Assembly: GCA_016187945.1 (NCBI GenBank)
Contig: JACPIT010000002.1
Location: forward strand, 310,001-374,000
Direction: 5' to 3'
Length of the DNA: 64,000 nucleotides
Origin: Opitutia bacterium
Lineage (GTDB): Bacteria > Verrucomicrobiota > Verrucomicrobiia > Opitutales > Opitutaceae
Shown here: positions 27,590 through 36,076 of the stretch, piece by piece
Numbering within the stretch: position 1 is the stretch's first letter
Layout of the letters: the number at the start of each line of letters is the position of its first letter
Notes under the pieces: model-generated
Databases searched by the model: none
Told to the model about the DNA's origin: nothing
The model's input: only the letters and a program-made list of their open reading frames with translations
Program-made: the position numbers and the translations under genes

Positions 27590-28063
27590 TCACGCCTTGT
27601 CGTGCTCGAACTCCGCCAGCAGTGCCGCGACGGGCGCGTGCAGCGGTTCGCCGGCGAGATCGTTCGTCAGCTTCAACACGAGTTGGCGCGTCGTCTCGTC
27701 GGGCGGTTCGGCGGCGGCGAGCAGCGCGATGTGCAGCGCGAGCTGGCGCGCGCCCGCAGCGAGGTCGTCGCGCCCGCGCAGTTCGTAGAGGAACGCGGAT
27801 TCGCGGAGGAGCGCGGCGTAGGTCTCGCACTTCTCGCGGCCGGCCGTTGGCGTCTCGTTCGCGAGCAGGCGGGTCACCTGCTCGTCGGCATCGAGCGTGA
27901 GAAACTCGGCGGCGGGAATCGGGAAAAGCTTCTCCTGGAGACTGAGCGCGAGTTGGAGCGCTTCGTCGATGCCCGCGGGGTTCCGGTCGCGCACAAGCCG
28001 GGCCGCGAACTGGCGGAGCAGTTCGATTTGTTGGAGCAGGTAATCGCGGCGTTGCCCGGCCAT
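27590..28063 (-). CDS. Hypothetical protein, DUF6483-like
   Basis: The 157-residue, mostly helical protein starts MAGQRRDYLLQQIELLRQFAARL, which resembles the start of the DUF6483 family, though I cannot confirm this. The middle is leucine/alanine-rich, with a LTLDADEQVTRLL motif and an acidic end. It begins two bases after the stop of the prenyl synthase gene on the same strand and is probably in its operon. Confidence 0.65.
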   Translation of the reverse strand: MAGQRRDYLLQQIELLRQFAARLVRDRNPAGIDEALQLALSLQEKLFPIPAAEFLTLDADEQVTRLLANETPTAGREKCETYAALLRESAFLYELRGRDDLAAGARQLALHIALLAAAEPPDETTRQLVLKLTNDLAGEPLHAPVAALLAEFEHDKA

Positions 28064-28065
28064 GG

Positions 28066-28947
28066 TTAATTCTTTCGGTCCGCCATCTGGCGGACGAGTT
28101 CCACGAGAAATGCGACGTTGCCGGGCAGACGACCGAGGGCCGCGAGCGCGGCTTCGGTTTGCTCGGTGGCGTGGCGGCGCGCGGCGTCGAGGCCGTGGAG
28201 TTTGACGTAGGTCGTCTTGTCGGCCTTCGCGTCCTTGCCGGCGGTCTTGCCGAGCGTCGCGGTGTCGGCGGTGGCGTCGAGGACGTCGTCGACGATCTGG
28301 AACGCCAGCCCGAGGCTGCGGCCGGCGTCGCGGAGTGCGCCGAGGTCATCCTCGCGCGCGCCGCCGCAAAGTCCGCCGGCAGTGAGCGCGGCGGTGATCA
28401 TCGCCGCCGTCTTGTTCAGGTGAATGAAATCGAGTTCGGTCGGTGTGGCGTTGGACTTTTTCTCGGCGAGGAGATCTTCCATCTGGCCGCCGATGAGTTT
28501 CTCGGAGCCGGCGGCCTCGGCGAGTTCGCGCAGGAGCGCCGTGCAGAGCGCCGGCGTGCCGCCGTAGTGGCGCGAGAGGAGTTGGAAGGCGTAAGTGAGC
28601 AGCGCGTCGCCGGCGAGGAGGGCGGTGGCCTCGTCGAATTGCTTGTGCGCGGTCGGTCGGCCGCGGCGCAGGTCGTCGTTGTCCATGCACGGCAGGTCGT
28701 CGTGCACGAGCGAGTAGGTGTGGATGCACTCGAGGGCGACGGCCGCGGGGAGCGCGTTATGGCGGCGGCCGAAAAGGTCGGCGGTCGCGAGCAGCAGGAC
28801 GGGGCGCAGGCGCTTGCCGCCGGCTTGGAGGCTGTAGCGCATCGCCTCGTGCAGGCGGGCGGGGCGCGTGTCGGCGGGCGGCAGGAGTTCGGCGATGCCG
28901 CGCTCGGTGCGCTCGACGTAGGATTGAAATTGCGCGTGAAAATCCAT
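28066..28947 (-). CDS. ispA: Polyprenyl (farnesyl/geranylgeranyl-type) diphosphate synthase
   Basis: The enzyme joins isopentenyl diphosphate to allylic diphosphates to make C15-C20 prenyl chains. The 293-residue product has GGKRLRPVLLL, the first aspartate motif DDLPCMDNDD with a four-residue spacing typical of bacterial FPP/GGPP synthases, LAGDALLTYAF, and the second motif FQIVDDVLD. ATG 28947 is chosen over an upstream frame that lies in the intergenic region. Confidence 0.92.
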   Translation of the reverse strand: MDFHAQFQSYVERTERGIAELLPPADTRPARLHEAMRYSLQAGGKRLRPVLLLATADLFGRRHNALPAAVALECIHTYSLVHDDLPCMDNDDLRRGRPTAHKQFDEATALLAGDALLTYAFQLLSRHYGGTPALCTALLRELAEAAGSEKLIGGQMEDLLAEKKSNATPTELDFIHLNKTAAMITAALTAGGLCGGAREDDLGALRDAGRSLGLAFQIVDDVLDATADTATLGKTAGKDAKADKTTYVKLHGLDAARRHATEQTEAALAALGRLPGNVAFLVELVRQMADRKN

Positions 28948-29063
28948 GCCCGGCCGCACTGTCCGCCGGGTGCGGAGGGTTGGCAAACGGATAGTGTCCG
29001 CCCCGGGGCCAAGAAAGGCTCGCCACCGCCGCGCGCCGGTCTTTTATCCGAGCGACGTTCACG

Positions 29064-29339
29064 ATGCCCACCTACGAATACGTCTGCACCAAGTGCGAGC
29101 ACGAGTTGGAAGCCTTCCACTCGATGAAGGACGAGCCGCTCAAGAAGTGCCCCGCCTGCAAGAAGCCCGCGTTGAAGCGCAAAGTCGGCGGCGGCGCCGG
29201 GCTGATTTTCAAAGGTTCCGGATTCTACATCACGGACTACAAGAAAAAGTCCGGCCCGAAATCCGAGGGCGGCGGCGAGAAATGCTCTTCCAAATCCAGC
29301 GAGTCGAAACCTGCCGCGAGCAAAGCCGCGGCGAACTGA
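29064..29339 (+). CDS. FmdB-type zinc ribbon protein
   Basis: The 91-residue protein starts MPTYEYVCTKCEHELE and has CPACKKPALKR, giving the CxxC...CxxC zinc ribbon of the FmdB regulatory family. A lysine/serine-rich tail follows. The function of the family is poorly known. A membrane protein follows after eight bases. Confidence 0.9.
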   Translation: MPTYEYVCTKCEHELEAFHSMKDEPLKKCPACKKPALKRKVGGGAGLIFKGSGFYITDYKKKSGPKSEGGGEKCSSKSSESKPAASKAAAN

Positions 29340-29347
29340 TTCCCGCC

Positions 29348-30085
29348 ATGGCCAACAAGAAAATCGAGAAAGCGCTCTACGGTCCCAGCACGGTCGAAGT
29401 CGCCATCGGCGCCGTGCTCGGGTTGGTCGTGGGCGTAGTCGTCGCGGCGGTTTACCTCGTCTTCAAGCCGGTGGAGGCGGTCAAGGAGCCGCCGAAGGAA
29501 ACGGTGAAGGGCGTCGTGTATTATCTGCCGGGCAAGAGCGACGCGACGAAGGGGCGTGCGTGGCAGGACAAGGTCGCGACGTTCGTCAAGGGCGGTCAAG
29601 TCGTCGCGACGGAAGACGAACTGAATGCCTGGGCGACTTCGCTCACGGGCGGAGCATCCGCGGCGAAAGCCGACGCGAAGCCGGCCAAGCCGGCCGAGAA
29701 GCCGAAGGGCGAGGAGAAGAAAGGCGACGCGGCGCCTGCGGGTGGCGGCAGCGAATTCCTCAGCGCGAGCGGGCTGAATTTCCGGGTCGACGGCGACCGA
29801 CTGCGCATCTCCGAGAAGGTCGTGCTGAATTACTACGGCATCGCCAAGGAGGTCGTCTTCCAGGCGAGCGGCACGTTTCAGCGCGGCGGCGAGAGTTTCG
29901 TGTTCAAGCCGGACGAGATCTACCTCGGCTCGTGCCCGGTGCATTCGCTGCCCGGCGTGAGCGGACCGCTGACGAAGGCGCTCGTCGCGAAGGCCAGGGT
30001 GTCGGACGATTTTCGCGCTGCTTGGGCGAAGATCACCGCGATGGCCATCGAGGGCGGCCTCGTGAAAGTCACGACGCAGCCGTAG
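29348..30085 (+). CDS. Membrane-anchored hypothetical protein
   Basis: The 245-residue protein has one membrane segment (about 17-40, IGAVLGLVVGVVVAAVYLVF), a Lys/Ala/Pro-rich linker (about 105-135) and a folded C-terminal part with GSEFLSASGLNFRVDGDRL and YLGSCPVHSLPG. No family is recognised. It is co-oriented with fmdB and murJ, with spacings of eight and nine bases, so it is probably in their operon. Confidence 0.75.
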   Translation: MANKKIEKALYGPSTVEVAIGAVLGLVVGVVVAAVYLVFKPVEAVKEPPKETVKGVVYYLPGKSDATKGRAWQDKVATFVKGGQVVATEDELNAWATSLTGGASAAKADAKPAKPAEKPKGEEKKGDAAPAGGGSEFLSASGLNFRVDGDRLRISEKVVLNYYGIAKEVVFQASGTFQRGGESFVFKPDEIYLGSCPVHSLPGVSGPLTKALVAKARVSDDFRAAWAKITAMAIEGGLVKVTTQP

Positions 30086-30094
30086 GCGGCGCCC

Positions 30095-31678
30095 GTGTCG
30101 AAAAATCTCAAAAACATCGGCGTCGTCGGGGTCGCGACGGTGCTGTCGCGCGTGCTCGGTCTCGTGCGCGAGTCGGTTGCCGCGGCGGTGTTTGGCACGA
30201 GCGCGCTGTATTCGGCATTCACGACGGCGTTCACGCTGCCGAACCTGTTTCGCCGGTTGCTCGGCGAAGGCGCGCTCACGGCGGCTTTCGTGCCGGCGTT
30301 GACGCGGGAACTCGAACACAACGACCGCGCGGGGGCGTTCCGCCTCGTGAGCAAGGTGGTAAGCTGGCTCGCGATCGTGACGACGAGCATCGTGCTGCTG
30401 GCGATGGGCGTGCTCTGGAACGCCGACGCTGTCGTGCGAATTGCCGTGGAATGGGGCGTCGAGCCGGACACGGCGCGGCGTTGGATGCTCGGCGCGGACA
30501 TCGCGGTCGTGCTGTTTCCCTACCTGATTTTCGTGTGCCTCGCGGCGGCGTTCAGCGCGGCGTGTCAGGTGCTCGGGCGCTTCACCGAGCCGGCGCTATC
30601 GCCGGTGTGGCTGAACATGACGATCCTCAGCGCGCTCGGTCTCGGCGCGTGGTGGGCGTGGGGCGATGCGGAGCGGATGAACCTGTTGTGCATCGGCGTG
30701 CTCGCCGGCGGGTTTCTCCAGATGGCGGTGCCCGCGGCGGTCCTCTGGCGCGAGGGCTGGCGGCCGGCGTTCGACCTGCGGCCCGACGAGCGCGTGCGCG
30801 AGATCGTCCGCATGATGGGGCCGACGGTGATCGGCTCGGCGATTTATCTGATCAACATTTCGGTGTCGCGCTTCGTCGGTCTGTCACTGAACGACGCCGC
30901 GGCGACCGTGCTTAATCTGGCGACGCGCCTGATGGAGCTGCCGATCGGGGTGTTCACGATCGCGATCGCGACGGTGGTTTTCCCGCTGATCGCGCGCCAT
31001 GCGGCGAAGGAGGACTGGGCGTCGCTCACGGCGGATTATCACAAGGGCATGCGGCTCGTGCTGGTGATCAACATTCCGGCGGCGGTCGGCCTCGCGTTGC
31101 TCAGCGAGCCGATCGTTCGTCTGCTGTTCCAGCACGGCGCGTTCCGGGCGAGCGACACGGCGCTGATGACGCCGGTGCTGGTGGCCTATGCGATCGGGCT
31201 GCCGTTCATTTCGTTCACGAGCCTGGCGCTGCGCGGCTTCTACGCGTTGCGCGACACGGCGACGCCGGTGCGGGCGGCGGCGGTGAGTTTTGTCGTGAAC
31301 ATCGGGCTGAGCATCGTGCTCATGCAGTGGCTCTCGACGGCGGGCCTCGCGCTGGCGAGCACCGTGGCGGTCATGGTGCAGACGGTGTTTTTGCAGTCGC
31401 GACTCACTCGGAAGATGGACGGGTTTTCCGCTGCGCCGCTGATTCCGAGTTTGGGCAAGATCGCCGTTGCGGCGGTGCTGATGGCGGCCGTCGTTTGGGC
31501 GAGCGCGCGCGGCGTCGCGGCGCTCCACTTGCCGGCGAAGGCGTCCGATCTGCTGATTGTCGCCGGCGTGATCCCGCTCGGTGCGGCGATCTACGGCGTC
31601 GCGCTGTGGCTGCTGCGCATCGAGGGCCGCGAGGATTTCGAGCAAGTGCTGGCGAAAGTGCGCGCGAAGTTTTCGTGA
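30095..31678 (+). CDS. murJ: Lipid II flippase MurJ (MviN)
   Basis: MurJ flips lipid II across the plasma membrane for wall synthesis. The 527-residue product has about 14 membrane segments and the family N-terminal pattern SRVLGLVRESVAAAVFGTSALYSAF followed by LPNLFRRLLGEGALTAAFVP. RLMELPIGVFTIAIATVVFP and the LSEPIVRLLFQHGAF loop are also typical. GTG 30095 is the start at the conserved N-terminus. Confidence 0.96.
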   Translation: MSKNLKNIGVVGVATVLSRVLGLVRESVAAAVFGTSALYSAFTTAFTLPNLFRRLLGEGALTAAFVPALTRELEHNDRAGAFRLVSKVVSWLAIVTTSIVLLAMGVLWNADAVVRIAVEWGVEPDTARRWMLGADIAVVLFPYLIFVCLAAAFSAACQVLGRFTEPALSPVWLNMTILSALGLGAWWAWGDAERMNLLCIGVLAGGFLQMAVPAAVLWREGWRPAFDLRPDERVREIVRMMGPTVIGSAIYLINISVSRFVGLSLNDAAATVLNLATRLMELPIGVFTIAIATVVFPLIARHAAKEDWASLTADYHKGMRLVLVINIPAAVGLALLSEPIVRLLFQHGAFRASDTALMTPVLVAYAIGLPFISFTSLALRGFYALRDTATPVRAAAVSFVVNIGLSIVLMQWLSTAGLALASTVAVMVQTVFLQSRLTRKMDGFSAAPLIPSLGKIAVAAVLMAAVVWASARGVAALHLPAKASDLLIVAGVIPLGAAIYGVALWLLRIEGREDFEQVLAKVRAKFS

Positions 31679-31724
31679 GAGATTAGGCGTTTGCGCGACG
31701 AACGCTCGCGGCTAGTCTCCGTCC

Positions 31725-32006
31725 ATGAGCACATCAGCGCCCGTTCGCCACAACGAAGCCGAGCATCGCTACGAGATCGCCGTCGATGGGAAGATGGCGG
31801 TGGCTGACTACGAGTTCGCGGAGGGGAAACAGGTCTTCACGCACACGTTCGTGCCGCCGGAGTTTCGCGGTCGCGGCTACGCGGAGGCGCTCGTGCGCAC
31901 CGCGCTGAACGACGCCAAAACCGCCGGCCGCAAGGTCGTGCCGGCGTGCTCTTATGTCGCCGTGTTTATCGAACGGAACAAGGAGTTTGTCTCGCTGCTG
32001 GAATGA
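31725..32006 (+). CDS. Small GNAT-type N-acetyltransferase (YidJ/YjdJ-like)
   Basis: The 93-residue protein matches the short GNAT family with FTHTFVPPEFRGRGYAEALVRTALNDA, where RGRGYA is the acetyl-CoA loop, and a C-terminal PACSYVAVFIERN. The substrate is not known. Confidence 0.85.
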   Translation: MSTSAPVRHNEAEHRYEIAVDGKMAVADYEFAEGKQVFTHTFVPPEFRGRGYAEALVRTALNDAKTAGRKVVPACSYVAVFIERNKEFVSLLE

Positions 32007-32057
32007 GCCGCGCGGAGGGCGGCGGCGAGTGAAGCGCGTGCTGTGAGCGGACGTGCC

Positions 32058-32150
32058 TTTTGACCACGGATGGCACGGATAGCACGGATGTCACGGATCA
32101 CGCTTCGATGCAGGTGCCTTAGTCCGTGTTATCGGTGCAATCCGCGGTGA
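32058..32150. repeat. CACGGAT repeat region
   Basis: Repeats of CACGGAT at about 9-base spacing (GGCACGGATAGCACGGAT...) are followed by an imperfect complement (TCCGTGTTATCGGTGCAATC), making a hairpin-like element. The rest of the 271-base gap up to the rpmB terminator holds no coding signal I can see. Confidence 0.7.
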
Positions 32151-32217
32151 AACAAAACCGTTGGTCGCGGCGCGCCGTTCGCCTGCCTGACGAATTGCCG
32201 CTGAGAAATCTGCCCAT

Positions 32218-32245
32218 AAAAAACCCGCAGCTTGCGGCTGCGGGT
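32218..32245 (-). terminator. Intrinsic terminator of rpmB
   Basis: Read on the minus strand, a perfect 9-bp stem (ACCCGCAGC/GCTGCGGGT) with a 5-base loop ends in a run of T residues. It lies about 33 bases after the rpmB stop. Confidence 0.9.
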
Positions 32246-32277
32246 CGAAACAGGAAGGGAACGGGAACCGGATCGGT

Positions 32278-32508
32278 TTAGGCCTTGGTGACAAGGCCGG
32301 CCTTGATCGCCTTCACGGCGACCCATACGCGCTTGGTGCCGCCATTCGGCATCTTGATGCGGATCTTCTGCAGGTTCGGGCGGAACTTGCGCGGGGTCTT
32401 CGAGGTGGTGTGCGTGCCGATACCACCGCTCTTCTTGGACTGACCCTTACGGTTGATGATGCTGCCCTTGACGGGGCGCTTGCCAGTGATTGCGCAAATT
32501 CGTGCCAT
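32278..32508 (-). CDS. rpmB: 50S ribosomal protein bL28
   Basis: The 76-residue basic protein starts MARICAITGKRPVKGSIIN and has GIGTHTTSKTPRKFRPNLQKI, the bL28 pattern. The longer upstream frame is not conserved, so ATG 32508 is used. An intrinsic terminator follows. Confidence 0.97.
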   Translation of the reverse strand: MARICAITGKRPVKGSIINRKGQSKKSGGIGTHTTSKTPRKFRPNLQKIRIKMPNGGTKRVWVAVKAIKAGLVTKA

Positions 32509-32593
32509 GATGTTTGTCGAGTTAAAGGGTCGTGAGTAAAGGTCCGCGGTTGCGCTACGCAAGGGAAATTTCCTCGCGCGCGCAAATCGCCGG

Positions 32594-33583
32594 TCACTCG
32601 CGCAAGGCGTGGAGCGCCTGAAACTTCTGCCCCATGTTGCCGGGGTGGAGCAGGTGCATCAGGTCGCGTTTGCGGCGGCTGTTGCGGCCCGCTTCGGCGG
32701 TCACGATCGCTTCCATCGCCGCCGTGGCGCGCTTGGTGAGAAACGCCTCCTGAGACTCGACGAGCGCCTCGCCGAAGCCGCTCTGCTGGAGTCCGTCGAC
32801 CAGCCAGTCCCAGCAAACATGTCCGGTCAGATCGATCTCGCCGGGCCGGTCGAGGACGTCGTCGCCCTGTTTCTGGCGCGAGTAGGTGCGGACGGAGCCT
32901 TGCGGCAACTCCTCCGCGAGCACGCGCCAGCTCCGGCCGTAGTCGAAGGCGAGGAAGAGCCCCGTCCACGGCTGATCGATCAACTGGTGCAGCAGCGGCA
33001 CGGTGCGCAGCGGCAGATCGATGTGATAGCCCTCCGGGGCCTCGCGCGGCAGGCGGTCAGCGGCCGCGGCGAGTTCGGCCGTCATTTCCGGCAACTCCAC
33101 TTCGCGCAACTCGTCACCGGCGAGCACCACGCCGAGCTCGCGCCAGGCGCCGCCGCGGCGGATGACGCGGTGTAGCGGTTGCGCGTCGAAGAGCTCGTTC
33201 GAGAACAACACGCATTGCCCGCGGATATCGAAAGACTGCCCGAGCGAGATCGTGCGGTAGGCCTTGAACGGCGTCGACACGTCGCGAAACGCCCCCGCGC
33301 CGGGCTCCGCGCCGACTTCGACCAGTTCGTAGTCCGCGGGATTTTTTCCGGCGAGCAAGCCGACCGCCGCGGCAGAGACGAGTTCGCCGAAGACCGGGCT
33401 GAAACTCGTCGCCGTGTAGAAGTCCGCGCCTTTGTCGCGCCCGACGCGCCGCCGCGTGGGCGAGGTGTAGTAGCCGACCGCCGGGTGAAAGAGAGCGAGT
33501 TCCATAAAACGCGCGAACGACACGCCGGTGGCGGCGTGTGGCTCGGTGCGGAAGACATCGCGGAACGCTGACGAGGAACCCAT
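32594..33583 (-). CDS. MidA/NDUFAF7-type SAM-dependent methyltransferase
   Basis: The 329-residue protein matches the MidA family: an N-terminal ARFMELALFHPAVGYYTS, a FYTATSFSPVFGELV segment, VEVGAEPGAGAF as the SAM loop, LFSNELFDAQPLHRV, and LFLAFDYGRSW. Mitochondrial members methylate a complex I subunit; bacterial targets are mostly unknown. ATG 33583 is chosen because the longer frame overlaps the divergent protease gene. Confidence 0.88.
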   Translation of the reverse strand: MGSSSAFRDVFRTEPHAATGVSFARFMELALFHPAVGYYTSPTRRRVGRDKGADFYTATSFSPVFGELVSAAAVGLLAGKNPADYELVEVGAEPGAGAFRDVSTPFKAYRTISLGQSFDIRGQCVLFSNELFDAQPLHRVIRRGGAWRELGVVLAGDELREVELPEMTAELAAAADRLPREAPEGYHIDLPLRTVPLLHQLIDQPWTGLFLAFDYGRSWRVLAEELPQGSVRTYSRQKQGDDVLDRPGEIDLTGHVCWDWLVDGLQQSGFGEALVESQEAFLTKRATAAMEAIVTAEAGRNSRRKRDLMHLLHPGNMGQKFQALHALRE

Positions 33584-33617
33584 TTGCCAACCAAGGCATT
33601 TCCGCTCTCGCTTGGCC

Positions 33618-34928
33618 ATGCTCAAAAGGCTCTCCGCCATTTTCGTCGCCGTCGCGCTCGGCTTCGTGCTCGCGCACTTCGCCGCGCGGCAATTCGGCGC
33701 GCCGAGCTGGTGGCCCAATCGCGAGCGCGACCGCAACGTGCGCTACTTCCGCGACGTGCTCGAGACGGTGAAGCAATACTACGTCGACGAGAAAAAAGCC
33801 GACTACAACGCCCTCACGCGCGCCGCGCTCCGCGGCATGTTGAGCGAACTCGATCCGCACTCGGAATTTCTCGACGCCGAAGCCTACAGCCAGACCGAGG
33901 AGGAGCTGAACAACGAGTTCAACGGCGTCGGCATCCAGGTCGAGGAACGCGACAATCACATCGTCGTCATCACGACGATCGCCGATACGCCCGCGGAGCG
34001 CGCCGGCATCCGTCGCGGCGATCGCATCGTCAGCATCGACGGCAAAACGATCGACGATCCGAGCACGGAGAAAGTCGTCCGCCTGATCCGCGGCGAGCCC
34101 GGCAGCGAAGTGAAAATGCTTTTCTACCGGCCGAGCGCCGACAAGGAGATCGCTTACACGCTGAAGCGCGAGCGCATCCGCCTGCGCAGCGTGCGCAACA
34201 CGCAAATTTCCGGTGACGGCATCGGCTACACGCAGATCACGCAATTCAGCGAGCGCACCGGCGAGGAATTCGACGCCGCGATGAAGGAACTCGAGAAGCG
34301 CGGCATGCGCGCGCTCGTCCTCGACCTGCGCAACAACCCCGGCGGTCTCGTCGACGCGGCCGTGGCCGTGTGCGACCAGTTTTTCGACAAGGGCGAACTC
34401 ATCGCCTACACGCAGGGCCGCACGCCGGATTCGCGGGAGGAATTTCGCGCCGAGGACAATCACCCGCGCCGCACCTATCCGATCGCGGTGCTCGTGAACG
34501 GCGGCACCGCGAGCGCCGCCGAGATCGTTTCGGGCGCGTTGAAGGACACGAAGCGCGCCGTGATCGTCGGCGAGAAGACTTTCGGCAAGGGCTCCGTCCA
34601 GAGCATCATCGAGACGCAGAACGGCGAAGGCATCCGCCTCACCACCGCGCGCTACTACACGCCGAGCGGCATCACGATTCACCAGAAAGGCATTCAGCCG
34701 CAGGTGGAGCTGGAGATGTCCGTCGACGACGAGGCACGCCTGCGCATCCAGCAATCGCGGGCCGACCTCGCGGAATCGGCCGAGTTTGCGGACCGCTTCG
34801 GTTTCCAGCCCGTCGAGGACACGCAGCGCAACGCCGCCGAGGAAGTCCTGCGCGGCGCGATGATCGTGCGGCCGGGCGGCGTAACCCCGGCCGGCGTCAT
34901 CGCGCCAGCCCTGCCGAAAAAGAAATGA
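33618..34928 (+). CDS. C-terminal processing peptidase, S41 family
   Basis: The 436-residue protein has an N-terminal membrane anchor (about 4-22), a helical segment with ALRGMLSELDPHSEFLD, a PDZ domain (about 95-175, with IADTPAERAGIRRGD), and the S41 protease domain. The catalytic pair is visible: Ser 299 in GGTASAAEI and Lys 324 in TFGKGSVQ, with the usual spacing of 25. Such proteases trim periplasmic proteins and wall enzymes. The start is 35 bases from the divergent methyltransferase start. Confidence 0.95.
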   Translation: MLKRLSAIFVAVALGFVLAHFAARQFGAPSWWPNRERDRNVRYFRDVLETVKQYYVDEKKADYNALTRAALRGMLSELDPHSEFLDAEAYSQTEEELNNEFNGVGIQVEERDNHIVVITTIADTPAERAGIRRGDRIVSIDGKTIDDPSTEKVVRLIRGEPGSEVKMLFYRPSADKEIAYTLKRERIRLRSVRNTQISGDGIGYTQITQFSERTGEEFDAAMKELEKRGMRALVLDLRNNPGGLVDAAVAVCDQFFDKGELIAYTQGRTPDSREEFRAEDNHPRRTYPIAVLVNGGTASAAEIVSGALKDTKRAVIVGEKTFGKGSVQSIIETQNGEGIRLTTARYYTPSGITIHQKGIQPQVELEMSVDDEARLRIQQSRADLAESAEFADRFGFQPVEDTQRNAAEEVLRGAMIVRPGGVTPAGVIAPALPKKK

Positions 34929-34945
34929 GCTTGTCGACGTATCAA

Positions 34946-35006
34946 GTAGCGCGGTGCTTCAGCCCGCGTTCCGCCGATGTCAGCGCGGGCTGAAGCCCCG
35001 TGCTAC
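34946..35006. repeat. Dispersed palindrome (TAGCGCGGTGCTTCAGCCCGCG family)
   Basis: Long imperfect arms (34946-34968 and 34984-35006) end nine bases before the tsaD ATG. Relatives are at 26310 and 39560. Confidence 0.82.
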
Positions 35007-35014
35007 CGCAACCC

Positions 35015-36076
35015 ATGATCTTCGCTCTCGAGAGTTCCTGCGACGAAACCGCTGTGGCGGTTTTCGATCCGGCGCGCGGTTTCGTGGGCGAGTGGGTGCA
35101 CAGCCAGATCGCGCTGCACGAAGCCTACGGCGGCGTCGTGCCCGACCTCGCGAGCCGCGAACACCTGCACCACTTTGCGCCGCTGCTTCAGCGCGCGCTC
35201 GGCGTCGTGCAACCGGGGCAGGTCGCGCAGATCGCCGTCACGCAAGGCCCAGGCCTCGCGGCGTGCCTGGCGATGGGCTTGTCCGTCGCGAAGAGCCTCG
35301 GCCTCGCTTGGCGGGTGCCGGTCGTCGGCGTGAATCACCTGCGCGCGCACGCGTTCTCGCCCTTCATCGCGCTGCACGAGCAGGCGCCCGCGGAGTTCGA
35401 CGCCGCGTTCGCGCGGCTGCTGCCGCACCTCGGCCTGCTCGTCTCGGGCGGCAATACGGCCCTGTTCACGATCGACGAAGAACGCCGGATTAAATTGATC
35501 GCGTCGACGATGGACGACGCCGCCGGCGAGGCGCTCGACAAGGGCGCGAAGTTGCTCGGCCTCGGCTATCCCGGCGGCCCGCAGGTGGAGAAACTCGCGC
35601 GTAGCGGCGACGCGAAGGCGTTTCAGTTCCCGAAGGCCGTCGCGCAGAAGGCGACGCTCGACTTCAGCTTCTCCGGCCTGAAGACGAGCCTGCGCTACAC
35701 ACTCGAGAAAATGGCGCCTGAGGACATCGAGCGTCGCAAGGCCGACCTGTGCGCCAGCTACCAACACGCCGTCATGGACGCGCTCGTGCGGAAGACGCGA
35801 CTCGCGTTCGATCGAGGCGCCTATCGCAGCATCGGTCTCTCGGGCGGCGTCGCGAACAACAAGGTGCTCCAAGGCGAGATCGAGCAACTCGCCACGCAGC
35901 GCCGCGTGCCGTTCTTCCGCGCGCGCCCGCAGCACACCGGCGACAACGCCGGCATGATCGCATTCGCGGCGTGGGCCGAGCGCGAGGATGGAGGAGTGCG
36001 TCGCGGCGGACCGGACGGTCTGAGCGGCGCCGGCTTTGACTTGGAGATCGTGCCGAGTATGCCTCTGGCGCAATGA
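35015..36076 (+). CDS. tsaD: tRNA N6-threonylcarbamoyladenosine transferase subunit TsaD
   Basis: TsaD transfers the threonylcarbamoyl group to A37 of ANN-decoding tRNAs. The 353-residue product has LESSCDETAVAVFD, PDLASREH, the metal-binding VNHLRAHAFSP, LLVSGGNTALF, and GLGYPGGPQVEKLA. The family's GNAAMIA-like end reads GDNAGMIAFAA. Start ATG 35015 gives the conserved N-terminus. Its TGA overlaps the next ATG, so it is coupled to two carbohydrate genes, an unusual neighbour set for tsaD. Confidence 0.97.
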   Translation: MIFALESSCDETAVAVFDPARGFVGEWVHSQIALHEAYGGVVPDLASREHLHHFAPLLQRALGVVQPGQVAQIAVTQGPGLAACLAMGLSVAKSLGLAWRVPVVGVNHLRAHAFSPFIALHEQAPAEFDAAFARLLPHLGLLVSGGNTALFTIDEERRIKLIASTMDDAAGEALDKGAKLLGLGYPGGPQVEKLARSGDAKAFQFPKAVAQKATLDFSFSGLKTSLRYTLEKMAPEDIERRKADLCASYQHAVMDALVRKTRLAFDRGAYRSIGLSGGVANNKVLQGEIEQLATQRRVPFFRARPQHTGDNAGMIAFAAWAEREDGGVRRGGPDGLSGAGFDLEIVPSMPLAQ